A stretch of 64,000 nucleotides of DNA. Source: Vreelandella profundi. GTDB lineage: Bacteria; Pseudomonadota; Gammaproteobacteria; Pseudomonadales; Halomonadaceae. The translations under genes and the position numbers were made by a program. The DNA lies in NCBI RefSeq assembly GCF_019722725.1, contig NZ_CP077941.1, forward strand, positions 1,488,001 to 1,552,000, in the 5' to 3' direction. Numbering within the stretch: the first letter of the stretch is position 1; every line of letters begins with the position of its first letter. This document shows positions 1 to 8,505 of this stretch, piece after piece. The notes under the pieces are model-generated. The model had not been told where the DNA came from. It did no database searches and saw only the letters and a list, made by a program, of their open reading frames with translations.

Positions 1-692
1 CGTGCGAGCTTCCAGAAAATCGTAATGATTCCCGTTACGTGATTAGGCGGAGAGTTGCGCACTCACTGAACCGTTCAAACCTCAATGAAGGCACGAACAG
101 TAGCGCGCGGTAACGAGCGCTAGCGAGGCACCCGCGAAAGGGCAGCGCACAGCTGCCCTGGCTGTTGTCTGAAACTTTAATTATCTGGTGAAAGCACTTC
201 AGCGCGCGACGATCAAGCCACCCCCACCGCCCCTAAAACCCAGACTTCAACAATGCCACTTTCCGTCCATCTCCTTGTAAACCTCACACTGCAAACCATA
301 ATGCTCGTGGCCTTTCCCAAAAAATGACTTTACTCATTTGGACCGAGCATGGTGTAGCGCTAACTAAACAGCCGCTAGTAAAGATTGGTCAGGATGATAA
401 AAATAAAAATAAAAATAAAAATAAAAATAAAAATAAAATTTAATTTGGTATAAATATTTGAAAAACATTGATTAATTTAATTTCTTTTCGCTTTGCCCAC
501 AAGAGTTTAAACGTAGGTGCTGGGAAGTGGAGAGCCAAGATAATACTATCTGCTTACATTATGATTCGTAAGATGTTTGGTGATACTAATCAACTTGGCC
601 ATTTAAAATATTGGTAGGGGTTGGGCATGGTGGGCTAGGCCGAAACGCGCATCTTGTGAACGGTTTATTAGAAATTTTGTTAAGGATAGCTC
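1..692. other. Gene-poor leader before the helicase gene
   Basis: No convincing coding region is seen on either strand. A short perfect hairpin (GGGCAGC, 5-nt loop, GCTGCCC) lies at 140-158 and could be the terminator of a gene left of the window, although no clear T-run follows. The right half is strongly AT-rich and contains a hexanucleotide microsatellite, listed separately. The short reading frames here show no recognisable protein features. Confidence 0.6.
399..438. repeat. (AAAAAT)n microsatellite
   Basis: Six uninterrupted copies of the hexamer AAAAAT run from 399 to 434, followed by a partial copy that merges into AT-rich sequence. The tract lies about 255 bp upstream of the start of the large helicase-nuclease gene. 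Such tracts can change length by slipped-strand mispairing and can act as UP-like or bent promoter DNA. Neither effect can be shown from the sequence alone. Confidence 0.85.
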
Positions 693-3600
693 ATGTCTCA
701 AAATGGTCCATCGGCCCTTAAGCTGCACGTGACATTGGTAGAAAAGATTAACTTTGCCTGCCACCAAAGTGCCTTTGCAGTTCTGCGTGATTTGCGGATT
801 GAAAATACCAATGAAGAACACGACCTCTCTGACCTAACCGTCACGTTAGATGCCTCTCCTGCCTTTGTTAAACAGAAAAACTGGAGAGTTGATCGTTTGG
901 CAGCGGGTGGGCTATTGGCGTTAAAGGATCGAGATCTTGAACTAGATGGTGGCTTTCTTCTCGGCCTCACAGAATCAATGCGTGGGACGGTAACGTTTAC
1001 GGTTCGACAGAGTGGCGAGGTTTTAACTGAGCAGAATATGCCGGTGGAGCTGTTAGCCTGCAACGAGTGGGGCGGGGCTTCCTATATGCCTGAGCTATTG
1101 GCAGCCTTCTGTACACCTAACGACCCAGCGGTAGACAAGCTGTTGGGACAAGCAAGCCACATTTTGCGCAAGGCAGGCAAGCCAGACCAAATCAATGGTT
1201 ATGATGCTAATAGCCGTGAGCAGGTATGGCTAATGGCTTCAGCCATTTACAATGCAATTGTAAAGCTGCAACTAGGTTATGCGCTACCGCCAGCCAGCTT
1301 TGAGAAAAACGGCCAGAAAGTTCGTCTTCCTCACCTTATTGAAAGTGCTAAGGTAGCCACCTGCTTAGATACCACCTTATTATTTGCGGCCGCACTAGAG
1401 CAGGCTCAGCTGAATCCACTGGTCATTCTTACTGAAGGTCACGCGCTGGTGGGTCTTTGGCTCGAAAAAGAAGATCTTGCCAGTGTAGTGATTGATGAAG
1501 CAGAAACGTTACGTCAGCGCATCCCTTTACAAGAACTCATTCTCATTGAGACTACCTACACGACTAGCCATCCTTCGCCGCCTTTTTCTAAAGCGGTTGA
1601 GGCGGGTAATAAGCAAGTCTCGTTGGATAAAGACCATGAGTTTATTGCAGCGGTCGATATTCGTCGGGCGCGGGCGCACCGTATCAACCCTATTAGCTTA
1701 AAGTCTCAGGCAGAGTTGAGCAGCGAAACCAGCGAAACCAGCGACACAGCCGATATTTTTGAACCGACATTAGAAGAAGCCCCAGACCTACCGGCAACTA
1801 CTGTTCATATAGAACAAGAGGTATTTGAGGATTCGCCAAGCGGGCGTTTAGAGCGCTGGCAGCGTAAGTTGCTAGACCTATCAGCTCGAAACCCATTGCT
1901 AAACCAAAAGCCCAGCAAAAGTAGCCTGCAGTTGGTATGCGGTGACCCCAGCGGGTTAGAGGATTTATTGGCGACAGGCGCGCGCATTTCAATCGCACCT
2001 TTTCCTAGATTACAGGCTCAAGAGCAAGACCAGGATATTCATCAGCAGCGAACGGGTGAGAATCTGAAAGATGTTTACTCCCGCGACGCGCTGACTAAGA
2101 AGCAAGTATTGGTAGAGCTGACCCAAGAGGAGCTAGAGAAACGCTCGGTAGACATTTACCGTAAGGCGCAAACTTCATTGAAGGAAGGTGGCTCTAATAC
2201 TCTATTTTTAGCGGTTGGTTTTTTATTGTGGAAACCAAACGATAAAGGTAGCCGCCGTTATCGCGCTCCGCTGATTTTGCTGCCTGTTTCGCTAGAACGA
2301 AAGTCGGTGCGTAGTGGTGTGAAGATGGTCGCAAGCGATGATGAACCGCGATTCAACACAACGTTGCTGGAGTTATTGAAGACAGATTTTGCTATCGATA
2401 TCAAAGGCCTTACTGGCGCTCTGCCCGAAGACGAGAGTGGAGTAGATGTGAGCGGCATTTGGAACCGGGTGCGCCATGCCATCAAGGCGGTGCCTGGCTT
2501 TGAGGTGGTGGAAGATGTAGTGCTTGGGCACTTTTCTTTCGCTAAGTATTTGATGTGGAAAGACCTGATGGATCGCTCCGAAGCGCTAAAGGAGAGTCCA
2601 GTGGTGAAGCATCTTCTGGATACTCCTCGCGAGCCCTACGACAGCGATATTCGTTTTGTAGAAGCTAAAGATATTGATCGTGAATACACGCCTGCGGATT
2701 TATTAACCCCACTGCCTGCTGATTCTTCCCAGATGTCGGCCATTGCCACAGCAGATAGAGGGAAAGATTTTGTCATTATCGGCCCGCCTGGTACGGGTAA
2801 GAGCCAAACGATCGGCAACCTTATTGCCCATATGCTAGGCAAAGGAAAAAAAGTACTTTTCGTATCTGAGAAGACAGCAGCTCTTGACGTGGTGCATCGC
2901 CGCTTACGTGAAATTGGACTTGGCCAGTTCTGCCTTGAGCTTCATTCCAATAAAGCTAAAAAAGCAGATGTGTTGGATCAGTTGCGGACTTCCTGGACTA
3001 GCGCTTCTGCATCGTCAGCGAACGATTGGAAGGCAGAGGGTGAACGGCTTAAAACACTGCGTGATCGCTTGAATCACGTCGTGAATGCCTTGCATCGACG
3101 CCACCGTAACGGTTTGACAGCGCATTATGCGATGGGCGTTAAAATTCGCGATGCCGGCTTGGCTGCTAAGGTGAAGCTTAGCTGGGCTAAAGCCGAGATT
3201 CACGATGAGCAGCAATTGGAACAACTTCGCGCAATAGCGTCACTGTTAAGCGTTCAGGCGAAGGCAGTGGGCAACTTGGTGGATCATCCTCTAAGCGTCA
3301 TTCAACAACACGATTGGCGTCCTCAGTGGCAGGAAGAGGTCGTCAGTGTTGCCCGGCAGCTAAAGAAAAGTGCCGATAAAATGTCGCATGAACTGTCAGC
3401 CGTTGAGAAAGCTTTGGGGATTCGCTTAGGTACGCTCAATTTTGCCAAGTTCTCTGCCGTGGCGGAGTGCTGCCAAGTGTTGTTGGATGCCTATCGCCAA
3501 TCAGCTTCGTTCGCTCTTGAGCCCGATGCACCTGACCTCTTTGACGCGCTAGAGGAGGCGGTAATTCAGCTTAAAACCTATATCGCCACCCAGGCTAAAC

Positions 3601-5921
3601 TAAGCTGCAGTTATGCGCCTTTGGCTTGGCAGCAACTAGACACTACGGTGCTAGGCCCGGCTTGGGCAGCAGCCAATCAAACGTGGTGGCCAAAAAGCTG
3701 GTTTGCCAAGCGTGGTGTGGTGAAGCAGTTGCGTGAAGGAGGAGCGCAAGGCACACCAAATCCAGACAACGATATTCCTGTTTTAACGCAGCTACGCGAA
3801 ACGGGCAGCAATATTGATCGTTTAGATGCCCTACTGAAAGGGATTAAGGGATGGGACGCTTATAATTCTGATCCGGAGGCCATGGCTGCGTTAAAACTCT
3901 TGGGGACACGTGCACGTGTAGCGGTGGGTAAACTGGCTGATGATGCTGAGACCTTGACGTCGCTGCGCGCTAAGATTCGCTCGTTGTTATACGACGCCAA
4001 TGATTTGCTAGCACCTGAGGCCCCGATAGGTCGAGTCATTATTGATTTTCAAGCAACCTTTGACGAGTTTACTGTACTGAAAAGCCAGTTCGAAGACTTG
4101 ATTGGTGCTGTTCTGGAAAGACATTTACCTGCCGAAGAGCCCGCGTTAACCGCAGTGAGCGCGCACTGCCAGCAGATTGTAGAACACCATATTTCACTTA
4201 AAGAGTGGTGCGCTTGGATGCGTCGGCGTACTGAGGCACTAGATTATCAGCTTGGGCCTCTGGTCGATGCTATTGAGCAGGGGAACATTGATACTGATCA
4301 AATAGAAGATGTGTTTGAAGCCGCCTACTGTGAATGGTGGTCGTCAGCAGTCATTGGCGAAGATGACGTACTGCGAACTTTCTCATCGCCTGAGCATCAG
4401 GCTGCAATACAAAATTTCCGCGAGCTTGATACTCGTTTCAGTGCTCTGACAGCCAAGTATATTGCCGCGCGCTTGTCTGGTGAGATTCCCGACCAAGATG
4501 CGATTCAGAAAAGCTCTTCTTGGGGTGTGTTGCGACACGAATTGCAGAAAAAAATGCGTCATAAGCCCGTTCGGGAAATGATGGAAACCATCCCCGGTGT
4601 GATTACTACGCTTGCTCCGTGCCTGATGATGTCTCCGCTATCTATCGCGCAATTCCTCTCGCCAGGTCAGGCATTGTTCGATGTGGTGATTTTTGATGAA
4701 GCCTCACAGATCACGGTGTGGGATGCGGTTGGCTCTCTCGCCCGAGGTAAACAAGTCATTGTGGCAGGCGACCCGAAGCAAATGCCCCCAAGTAACTTCT
4801 TTGGTCGCTCTGATGATGACCCTGATGGCGATGTGGATGGTGAGGGCGATCTTGAAAGTATTCTTGATGAACTAATGGGCGCTAGCATTCCCCTGCGAGT
4901 ACTAAATTTACATTACCGCTCTCGCCGAGAGAGTCTGATTGCGTTCTCTAATAGTCGTTACTATGACAATTCACTCGTTACCTTTCCTGCGCCTGTTCAT
5001 CCTGATAAAGGTGTATCGCTGGTGCGCCCAGAAGGTTTTTATGCGCGTGGCAAGGCGCGGCATAACCAAGGAGAAGCTAAGGCAATTGTCTCGGAAATTA
5101 TACGGCGTCTTACCTCTGAAGATGCCGCGGCGCGTCGGCAGTCAATTGGCGTGGTTACCTTTAATACCGAACAGCAGAGCTTAATTGAAGATCTGCTTGA
5201 TAAAGCCCGTGGGGAAGACCCAAGCATTGAATGGGCGTTCTCTGATGACGAGCTAGAACCGGTATTTGTGAAAAACCTGGAAACCGTGCAAGGCGATGAG
5301 CGAGACGTCATATTGTTTAGCATCACCTACGGGCCCGACGAATCCGGGCACGTAACGATGAACTTTGGCCCGTTGAACCGTAATGGTGGTGAGCGACGGT
5401 TGAATGTCGCCATGACTCGCGCTCGCTCTGAAATGGTGGTGTTTTCCACGCTAGCACCGGAGCGCATCGATTTATCCAGAACGTCCGCTAGGGCGGTCGC
5501 CGATTTAAAACACTTCTTGGAGTATGCCGAGCGGGGGGCTTCAGCGTTGGGCGCAGCCGTGCATGGCTCTATCGGTGACTTTGAATCACCTTTTGAAGTC
5601 GCCGTAGCGAGAGGGCTTCGCGAAAAAGGCTGGATAGTGCATCCACAAATCGGTGTGTCTGCCTACCGTATTGATATGGGGATCGTGCACCCGGATAAAC
5701 CCGGTGTTTATCTGGCAGGTATTGAGTGTGATGGTGCCATGTATCACAGCTCCGTTTATGCCCGTGAGCGCGATAAAGTACGCCAGAGTGTGTTGGAAGG
5801 CTTGGGCTGGACGCTATTCAGAGTCTGGTCAACAGATTGGTGGATTCATCGTGCGAAAGCGTTAGACATATTGGATGCATCTTTAACCCAGCAGTTGGAG
5901 AAGAGCACTGCTGACAAATAG
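693..5921 (+). CDS. Giant DUF4011 SF1 helicase with C-terminal Vsr-like nuclease
   Basis: A 1742-residue cytosolic protein. Domains in order: an N-terminal segment with a transglutaminase/papain-like patch (C224 in TCLDTTLLF, H250 in EGHALVG); the DUF4011 signature LERWQRKLLDLSARNPLLNQ from about residue 386; a superfamily-1 helicase with Walker A GPPGTGKS at about 697, Walker B FDEAS at about 1334 and motif VI NVAMTRARSE near 1571; and a C-terminal restriction-endonuclease-like domain (MTES_1575/DUF3320 type). In the last, D1661 and E1678-C-D1680, then RVWSTDWW, look like the PD-(D/E)XK/Vsr core. Relatives usually occur in defence islands. Activity as a DNA or RNA helicase-nuclease in phage or plasmid defence is inferred. 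ATG 693 has only a weak AGGATAG-like ribosome site (aaggatagctc). It stands alone, and a strong hairpin follows the stop. Confidence 0.88.
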   Translation: MSQNGPSALKLHVTLVEKINFACHQSAFAVLRDLRIENTNEEHDLSDLTVTLDASPAFVKQKNWRVDRLAAGGLLALKDRDLELDGGFLLGLTESMRGTVTFTVRQSGEVLTEQNMPVELLACNEWGGASYMPELLAAFCTPNDPAVDKLLGQASHILRKAGKPDQINGYDANSREQVWLMASAIYNAIVKLQLGYALPPASFEKNGQKVRLPHLIESAKVATCLDTTLLFAAALEQAQLNPLVILTEGHALVGLWLEKEDLASVVIDEAETLRQRIPLQELILIETTYTTSHPSPPFSKAVEAGNKQVSLDKDHEFIAAVDIRRARAHRINPISLKSQAELSSETSETSDTADIFEPTLEEAPDLPATTVHIEQEVFEDSPSGRLERWQRKLLDLSARNPLLNQKPSKSSLQLVCGDPSGLEDLLATGARISIAPFPRLQAQEQDQDIHQQRTGENLKDVYSRDALTKKQVLVELTQEELEKRSVDIYRKAQTSLKEGGSNTLFLAVGFLLWKPNDKGSRRYRAPLILLPVSLERKSVRSGVKMVASDDEPRFNTTLLELLKTDFAIDIKGLTGALPEDESGVDVSGIWNRVRHAIKAVPGFEVVEDVVLGHFSFAKYLMWKDLMDRSEALKESPVVKHLLDTPREPYDSDIRFVEAKDIDREYTPADLLTPLPADSSQMSAIATADRGKDFVIIGPPGTGKSQTIGNLIAHMLGKGKKVLFVSEKTAALDVVHRRLREIGLGQFCLELHSNKAKKADVLDQLRTSWTSASASSANDWKAEGERLKTLRDRLNHVVNALHRRHRNGLTAHYAMGVKIRDAGLAAKVKLSWAKAEIHDEQQLEQLRAIASLLSVQAKAVGNLVDHPLSVIQQHDWRPQWQEEVVSVARQLKKSADKMSHELSAVEKALGIRLGTLNFAKFSAVAECCQVLLDAYRQSASFALEPDAPDLFDALEEAVIQLKTYIATQAKLSCSYAPLAWQQLDTTVLGPAWAAANQTWWPKSWFAKRGVVKQLREGGAQGTPNPDNDIPVLTQLRETGSNIDRLDALLKGIKGWDAYNSDPEAMAALKLLGTRARVAVGKLADDAETLTSLRAKIRSLLYDANDLLAPEAPIGRVIIDFQATFDEFTVLKSQFEDLIGAVLERHLPAEEPALTAVSAHCQQIVEHHISLKEWCAWMRRRTEALDYQLGPLVDAIEQGNIDTDQIEDVFEAAYCEWWSSAVIGEDDVLRTFSSPEHQAAIQNFRELDTRFSALTAKYIAARLSGEIPDQDAIQKSSSWGVLRHELQKKMRHKPVREMMETIPGVITTLAPCLMMSPLSIAQFLSPGQALFDVVIFDEASQITVWDAVGSLARGKQVIVAGDPKQMPPSNFFGRSDDDPDGDVDGEGDLESILDELMGASIPLRVLNLHYRSRRESLIAFSNSRYYDNSLVTFPAPVHPDKGVSLVRPEGFYARGKARHNQGEAKAIVSEIIRRLTSEDAAARRQSIGVVTFNTEQQSLIEDLLDKARGEDPSIEWAFSDDELEPVFVKNLETVQGDERDVILFSITYGPDESGHVTMNFGPLNRNGGERRLNVAMTRARSEMVVFSTLAPERIDLSRTSARAVADLKHFLEYAERGASALGAAVHGSIGDFESPFEVAVARGLREKGWIVHPQIGVSAYRIDMGIVHPDKPGVYLAGIECDGAMYHSSVYARERDKVRQSVLEGLGWTLFRVWSTDWWIHRAKALDILDASLTQQLEKSTADK

Positions 5922-5938
5922 TGAAGCCAGCCAATGCA

Positions 5939-5963
5939 GCATCCCCCGAGCTTCGGGGGATGC
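5939..5963. terminator. Hairpin terminator between convergent genes
   Basis: An 11-bp perfect stem (GCATCCCCCGA with TCGGGGGATGC) around a 3-nt loop sits between the stop of the helicase gene and the stop of the convergent panE-like gene. There is no long T-run on the + side, so efficiency is uncertain. The position suits a bidirectional terminator. Confidence 0.65.
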
Positions 5964-5996
5964 TCGTTCTGCTGGACGGTGAAATATAAGTGGGGG

Positions 5997-6926
5997 TTAG
6001 CTCAAGTACCGAGCCTCCAATGCCTCTATCTCTCTATTAAGCCCATTTAACACCTCACAACTCAATCCGTGATGTTCTGCACGCTCAATCAGCGGGCCTA
6101 AAATTGCCCCGCGCTCGGTAGGGCGTTTCGCTGCCACATCCTGCAACATCGACGCCTTATTATTAGCGGTGTTCCTCACTACCTGCCACACCATCGACAG
6201 CCAGGCGTTTTCATCGGTTGCTCCCTTCGGCGGCTGAATGCCCTCAGCTAACATAATCGCCGCGACTTCCTTTACCACTGCCTCCACCTGGCCTGAATAC
6301 GCCGCATCTCGTAACTCGCCGTTACGCACGCCATTTAGCGCCACCAGCGGATTAATCGCCGCGTTCACCGCCAGTTTCTGCCATAGGCGACTACGAATAT
6401 CATCCACCGCGGTTGCAGCAAGCCCTGCCTGGTTTAATGTTTGGGCAAGCGTTTGCGCGAGCCCGCCGTGCTGATTGTTTAGATCCCCTATAAACGTATG
6501 CCCACGCCCCGCATGCACCACGCCATCATCGCCCGTTAAGTAAGCGCCTTCAGTGGTGGTGGCACACAACACAGGCCCGGGCCACGCTTGAGTAATACGC
6601 GGCTGCGCCAAAAAACCGTTTTGCCACAGTACCAGTGGAGTCGTCGCAGGAATCACATCCGCAAGGCTTGCCAGCGCTGCCTCAGCGGCCATCGCTTTAG
6701 CGGTGATATGCACATAGCAGGGCAGGCCATTTGCTTTAAGCGCGATCTGCTCCAACGTGTACAACTTCAAACGCTGTAAACGCTGCTCGCCTTCTGGCGT
6801 GGTAACCACTTGTTGTTCAGGCAGTGCACGGCGACCGATGAGCGTCGTAGTGGTTAAAGGTGAAAGCGAATGGGCCAACAGACGGCCAATGGCCCCAGGG
6901 CCGATAATCCAGTGGGTGTCTTTCAT
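5997..6926 (-). CDS. panE: 2-dehydropantoate 2-reductase (ketopantoate reductase family)
   Basis: A 309-residue ApbA/PanE-family protein. The N-terminus has the nucleotide-binding signature WIIGPGAIGRLLAHSL, which differs slightly from the usual GxGAxG. The conserved substrate-domain stretch LWQKLAVNAAINPLVALNGV carries the family catalytic lysine and the asparagine that binds substrate. The family reduces ketopantoate to pantoate with NADPH in pantothenate (CoA) synthesis. Length matches the family. No other pantothenate genes are nearby, and paralogues of this family can act on other 2-oxoacids, so the substrate is inferred. The ribosome site at the ATG is poor. Confidence 0.85.
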   Translation of the reverse strand: MKDTHWIIGPGAIGRLLAHSLSPLTTTTLIGRRALPEQQVVTTPEGEQRLQRLKLYTLEQIALKANGLPCYVHITAKAMAAEAALASLADVIPATTPLVLWQNGFLAQPRITQAWPGPVLCATTTEGAYLTGDDGVVHAGRGHTFIGDLNNQHGGLAQTLAQTLNQAGLAATAVDDIRSRLWQKLAVNAAINPLVALNGVRNGELRDAAYSGQVEAVVKEVAAIMLAEGIQPPKGATDENAWLSMVWQVVRNTANNKASMLQDVAAKRPTERGAILGPLIERAEHHGLSCEVLNGLNREIEALEARYLS

Positions 6927-7225
6927 TGAGTACGTTACTCAGCAGAGAGGTTGCCCCAAGCTTACCGCGTTCATTATCCAGAAATGAAGGTAGCCAATGG
7001 CGGATGATGTGGCTAACTATTGTCTGTGCATTACTATCTGCTCATTGCTATCTGCTAACGTCGAGGCTAAAAGATGTCGTTTCAGGGACTAACAGCCACA
7101 CTGAGATCACTCGTTGCAGTATTGCCATGATAATATTTAATCAGATAACGAGCCGCTGGCCTTCGGGCGCTAGCTGCCCTCATTAACGATACCAGTAGAT
7201 GCTAATCAACACAGAGGATGCACCA

Positions 7226-8086
7226 ATGGCAGGGACGAATTCATCATCAACAACCGCACTGTTAAGCGATAACCGTGTAAAGGTGATTTTAGCCATCACC
7301 GTTATTGCCGTGATCTGGGCCGCCGTCGCGCACACCATTGCTGGATCGCGAAAAGATAGTATGGAGGCACTGGAAACACGGCTAGCTGAAACTGAGCGCC
7401 AGCATCAGCAGATTCAAGCACAGATGACCGAAGTAGAAGCGGCAGAGCTTGACTTAGCAACGCTGCAGCAGCGGATGGGCAACCTTGAGGTTGAGCAAGC
7501 CGAGGCTGAAGCGGCGCTAGCGTCGACACGCGCAGACATTGCTAATACGGAAGACGATTTGACCGCGTTACGAGGTGAGCGTGAGACCCGCGAGAAAGAA
7601 ACGGGCACCCTTAATGAGCAGATAGACGAAAGGCAGAATCGCCTTGATGAACTAAATGAGACGTACGCCCAGGTCGAAAAAGACAATGAAGAGGCCGAAG
7701 CTGCCCGTGACGAGGCTCAACAGGCGCGCCAAGAGGCAGAAGAGGCCCGCAGTGAAGCCGAAGCACGACTCGATGACCTAAACGCCCAGATTGATGAGGC
7801 CAATACGCAACTTACCGCGGTTGGTGAACAGGTAAGTGAAATCGAAAAAGACAATGAAGAGGCCGAAGCTGCCCGCGATGCTGCCCAACAGTCGCGCCAA
7901 GACGCAGAAGAGGCACGCGGTGAAGCCGAAGCTCAGCTCGATGAGCTAAACGCCCAAGTTGATGAGGCCAATACGCAACTTACCAATGTTGGTGAACAGG
8001 TAAGTGATTTAGAAAAAACGCGTGATGCGCTTAGCATTGAAATCAACTCGCTCAATGTGATGCGCGCCGAAGCGCAAACGCCTTAA
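7226..8086 (+). CDS. Membrane-anchored coiled-coil protein with internal duplication
   Basis: About 286 residues. A single hydrophobic segment near the N-terminus (VILAITVIAVIWAAVAHTIA) is followed by a long, highly charged Glu/Ala/Gln/Arg-rich heptad-like region to the C-terminus, with no enzymatic motif. Two 56-residue units, each starting EKDNEEAEAARD and containing a LNAQ(I/V)DEANTQL stretch, lie in tandem. ATG 7226 was chosen because AGAGGA lies 7-8 nt upstream. An ATG 27 bp earlier lacks such a site. It probably forms a rod-like scaffold or periplasmic coiled coil. The function is unknown. Confidence 0.75.
   Translation: MAGTNSSSTTALLSDNRVKVILAITVIAVIWAAVAHTIAGSRKDSMEALETRLAETERQHQQIQAQMTEVEAAELDLATLQQRMGNLEVEQAEAEAALASTRADIANTEDDLTALRGERETREKETGTLNEQIDERQNRLDELNETYAQVEKDNEEAEAARDEAQQARQEAEEARSEAEARLDDLNAQIDEANTQLTAVGEQVSEIEKDNEEAEAARDAAQQSRQDAEEARGEAEAQLDELNAQVDEANTQLTNVGEQVSDLEKTRDALSIEINSLNVMRAEAQTP
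7676..8011 (+). repeat. Tandem 168-bp coding duplication
   Basis: Two in-frame units of 168 bp (7676-7843 and 7844-8011) encode near-identical 56-residue coiled-coil blocks. The start of each unit is almost unchanged at nucleotide level, which suggests a fairly recent duplication. 56 residues is eight heptads, so the duplication keeps the coiled-coil register. Confidence 0.9.
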
Positions 8087-8106
8087 CAAGCGGCATCGCT
8101 CAGTGC

Positions 8107-8141
8107 AGCGGCCTCTCCGCTAATTAAGCAGAGAGGTCGTT
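8107..8141 (+). terminator. Hairpin after the coiled-coil gene
   Basis: A 15-bp stem (AGCGGCCTCTCCGCT with AGCAGAGAGGTCGTT, including several G-T type pairs) encloses a 5-nt loop 20 bp after the coiled-coil gene stop. No T-run follows, so it is only a probable terminator. Confidence 0.5.
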
Positions 8142-8337
8142 CAGTATTAGCTTCTCAGGCGGACTACAGCGACCAATCAGCTTGTATAGCCGCTATAAGG
8201 GAATGGGTAAAGCTACCTGACAGACGGCTAATGGCTAATGAAGTGATCACGCATAATCTGCGAAACTTGAGGTTCATTAGGATTTGTTGATTTTCCCAGC
8301 GAGTACGTTGTTCACGACCTATCTTCCCAAGCCGATG

Positions 8338-8505
8338 ACATCGCCAAGTCAGGCAAAGCGGCTCAGAAATGTGAGCACGGAAATGAGTCTTCATGTGTTG
8401 GCTTACAGCCTGAAGCGCGTCATAAAAATATTGGGAGTCAATGCGTTGATGAGGATTGTGCGTCAAATCACGGCGAGTCTCAGTTCAACAGCCCTTCGTG
8501 ACTAG
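8338..8505 (+). pseudogene. IS1182-type transposase, C-terminal remnant
   Basis: The translated frame reads RLRNVSTEMSLHVLAYSLKR and then VIKILG, which matches the conserved C-terminal end of IS1182-family (DDE) transposases as I recall it. No catalytic domain and no terminal repeats remain, and the reading continues past the usual end to a stop at 8503-8505. The remnant overlaps the 3' end of the convergent EAL-domain gene by about 26 bp. It marks an old insertion or rearrangement at the left edge of an accessory patch. Confidence 0.7.

Noticed and set aside
8164..8466. A 100-codon minus-strand frame beside the coiled-coil gene
   Set aside because: The plus strand in this interval carries the recognisable transposase C-terminus, so the minus frame is its shadow.
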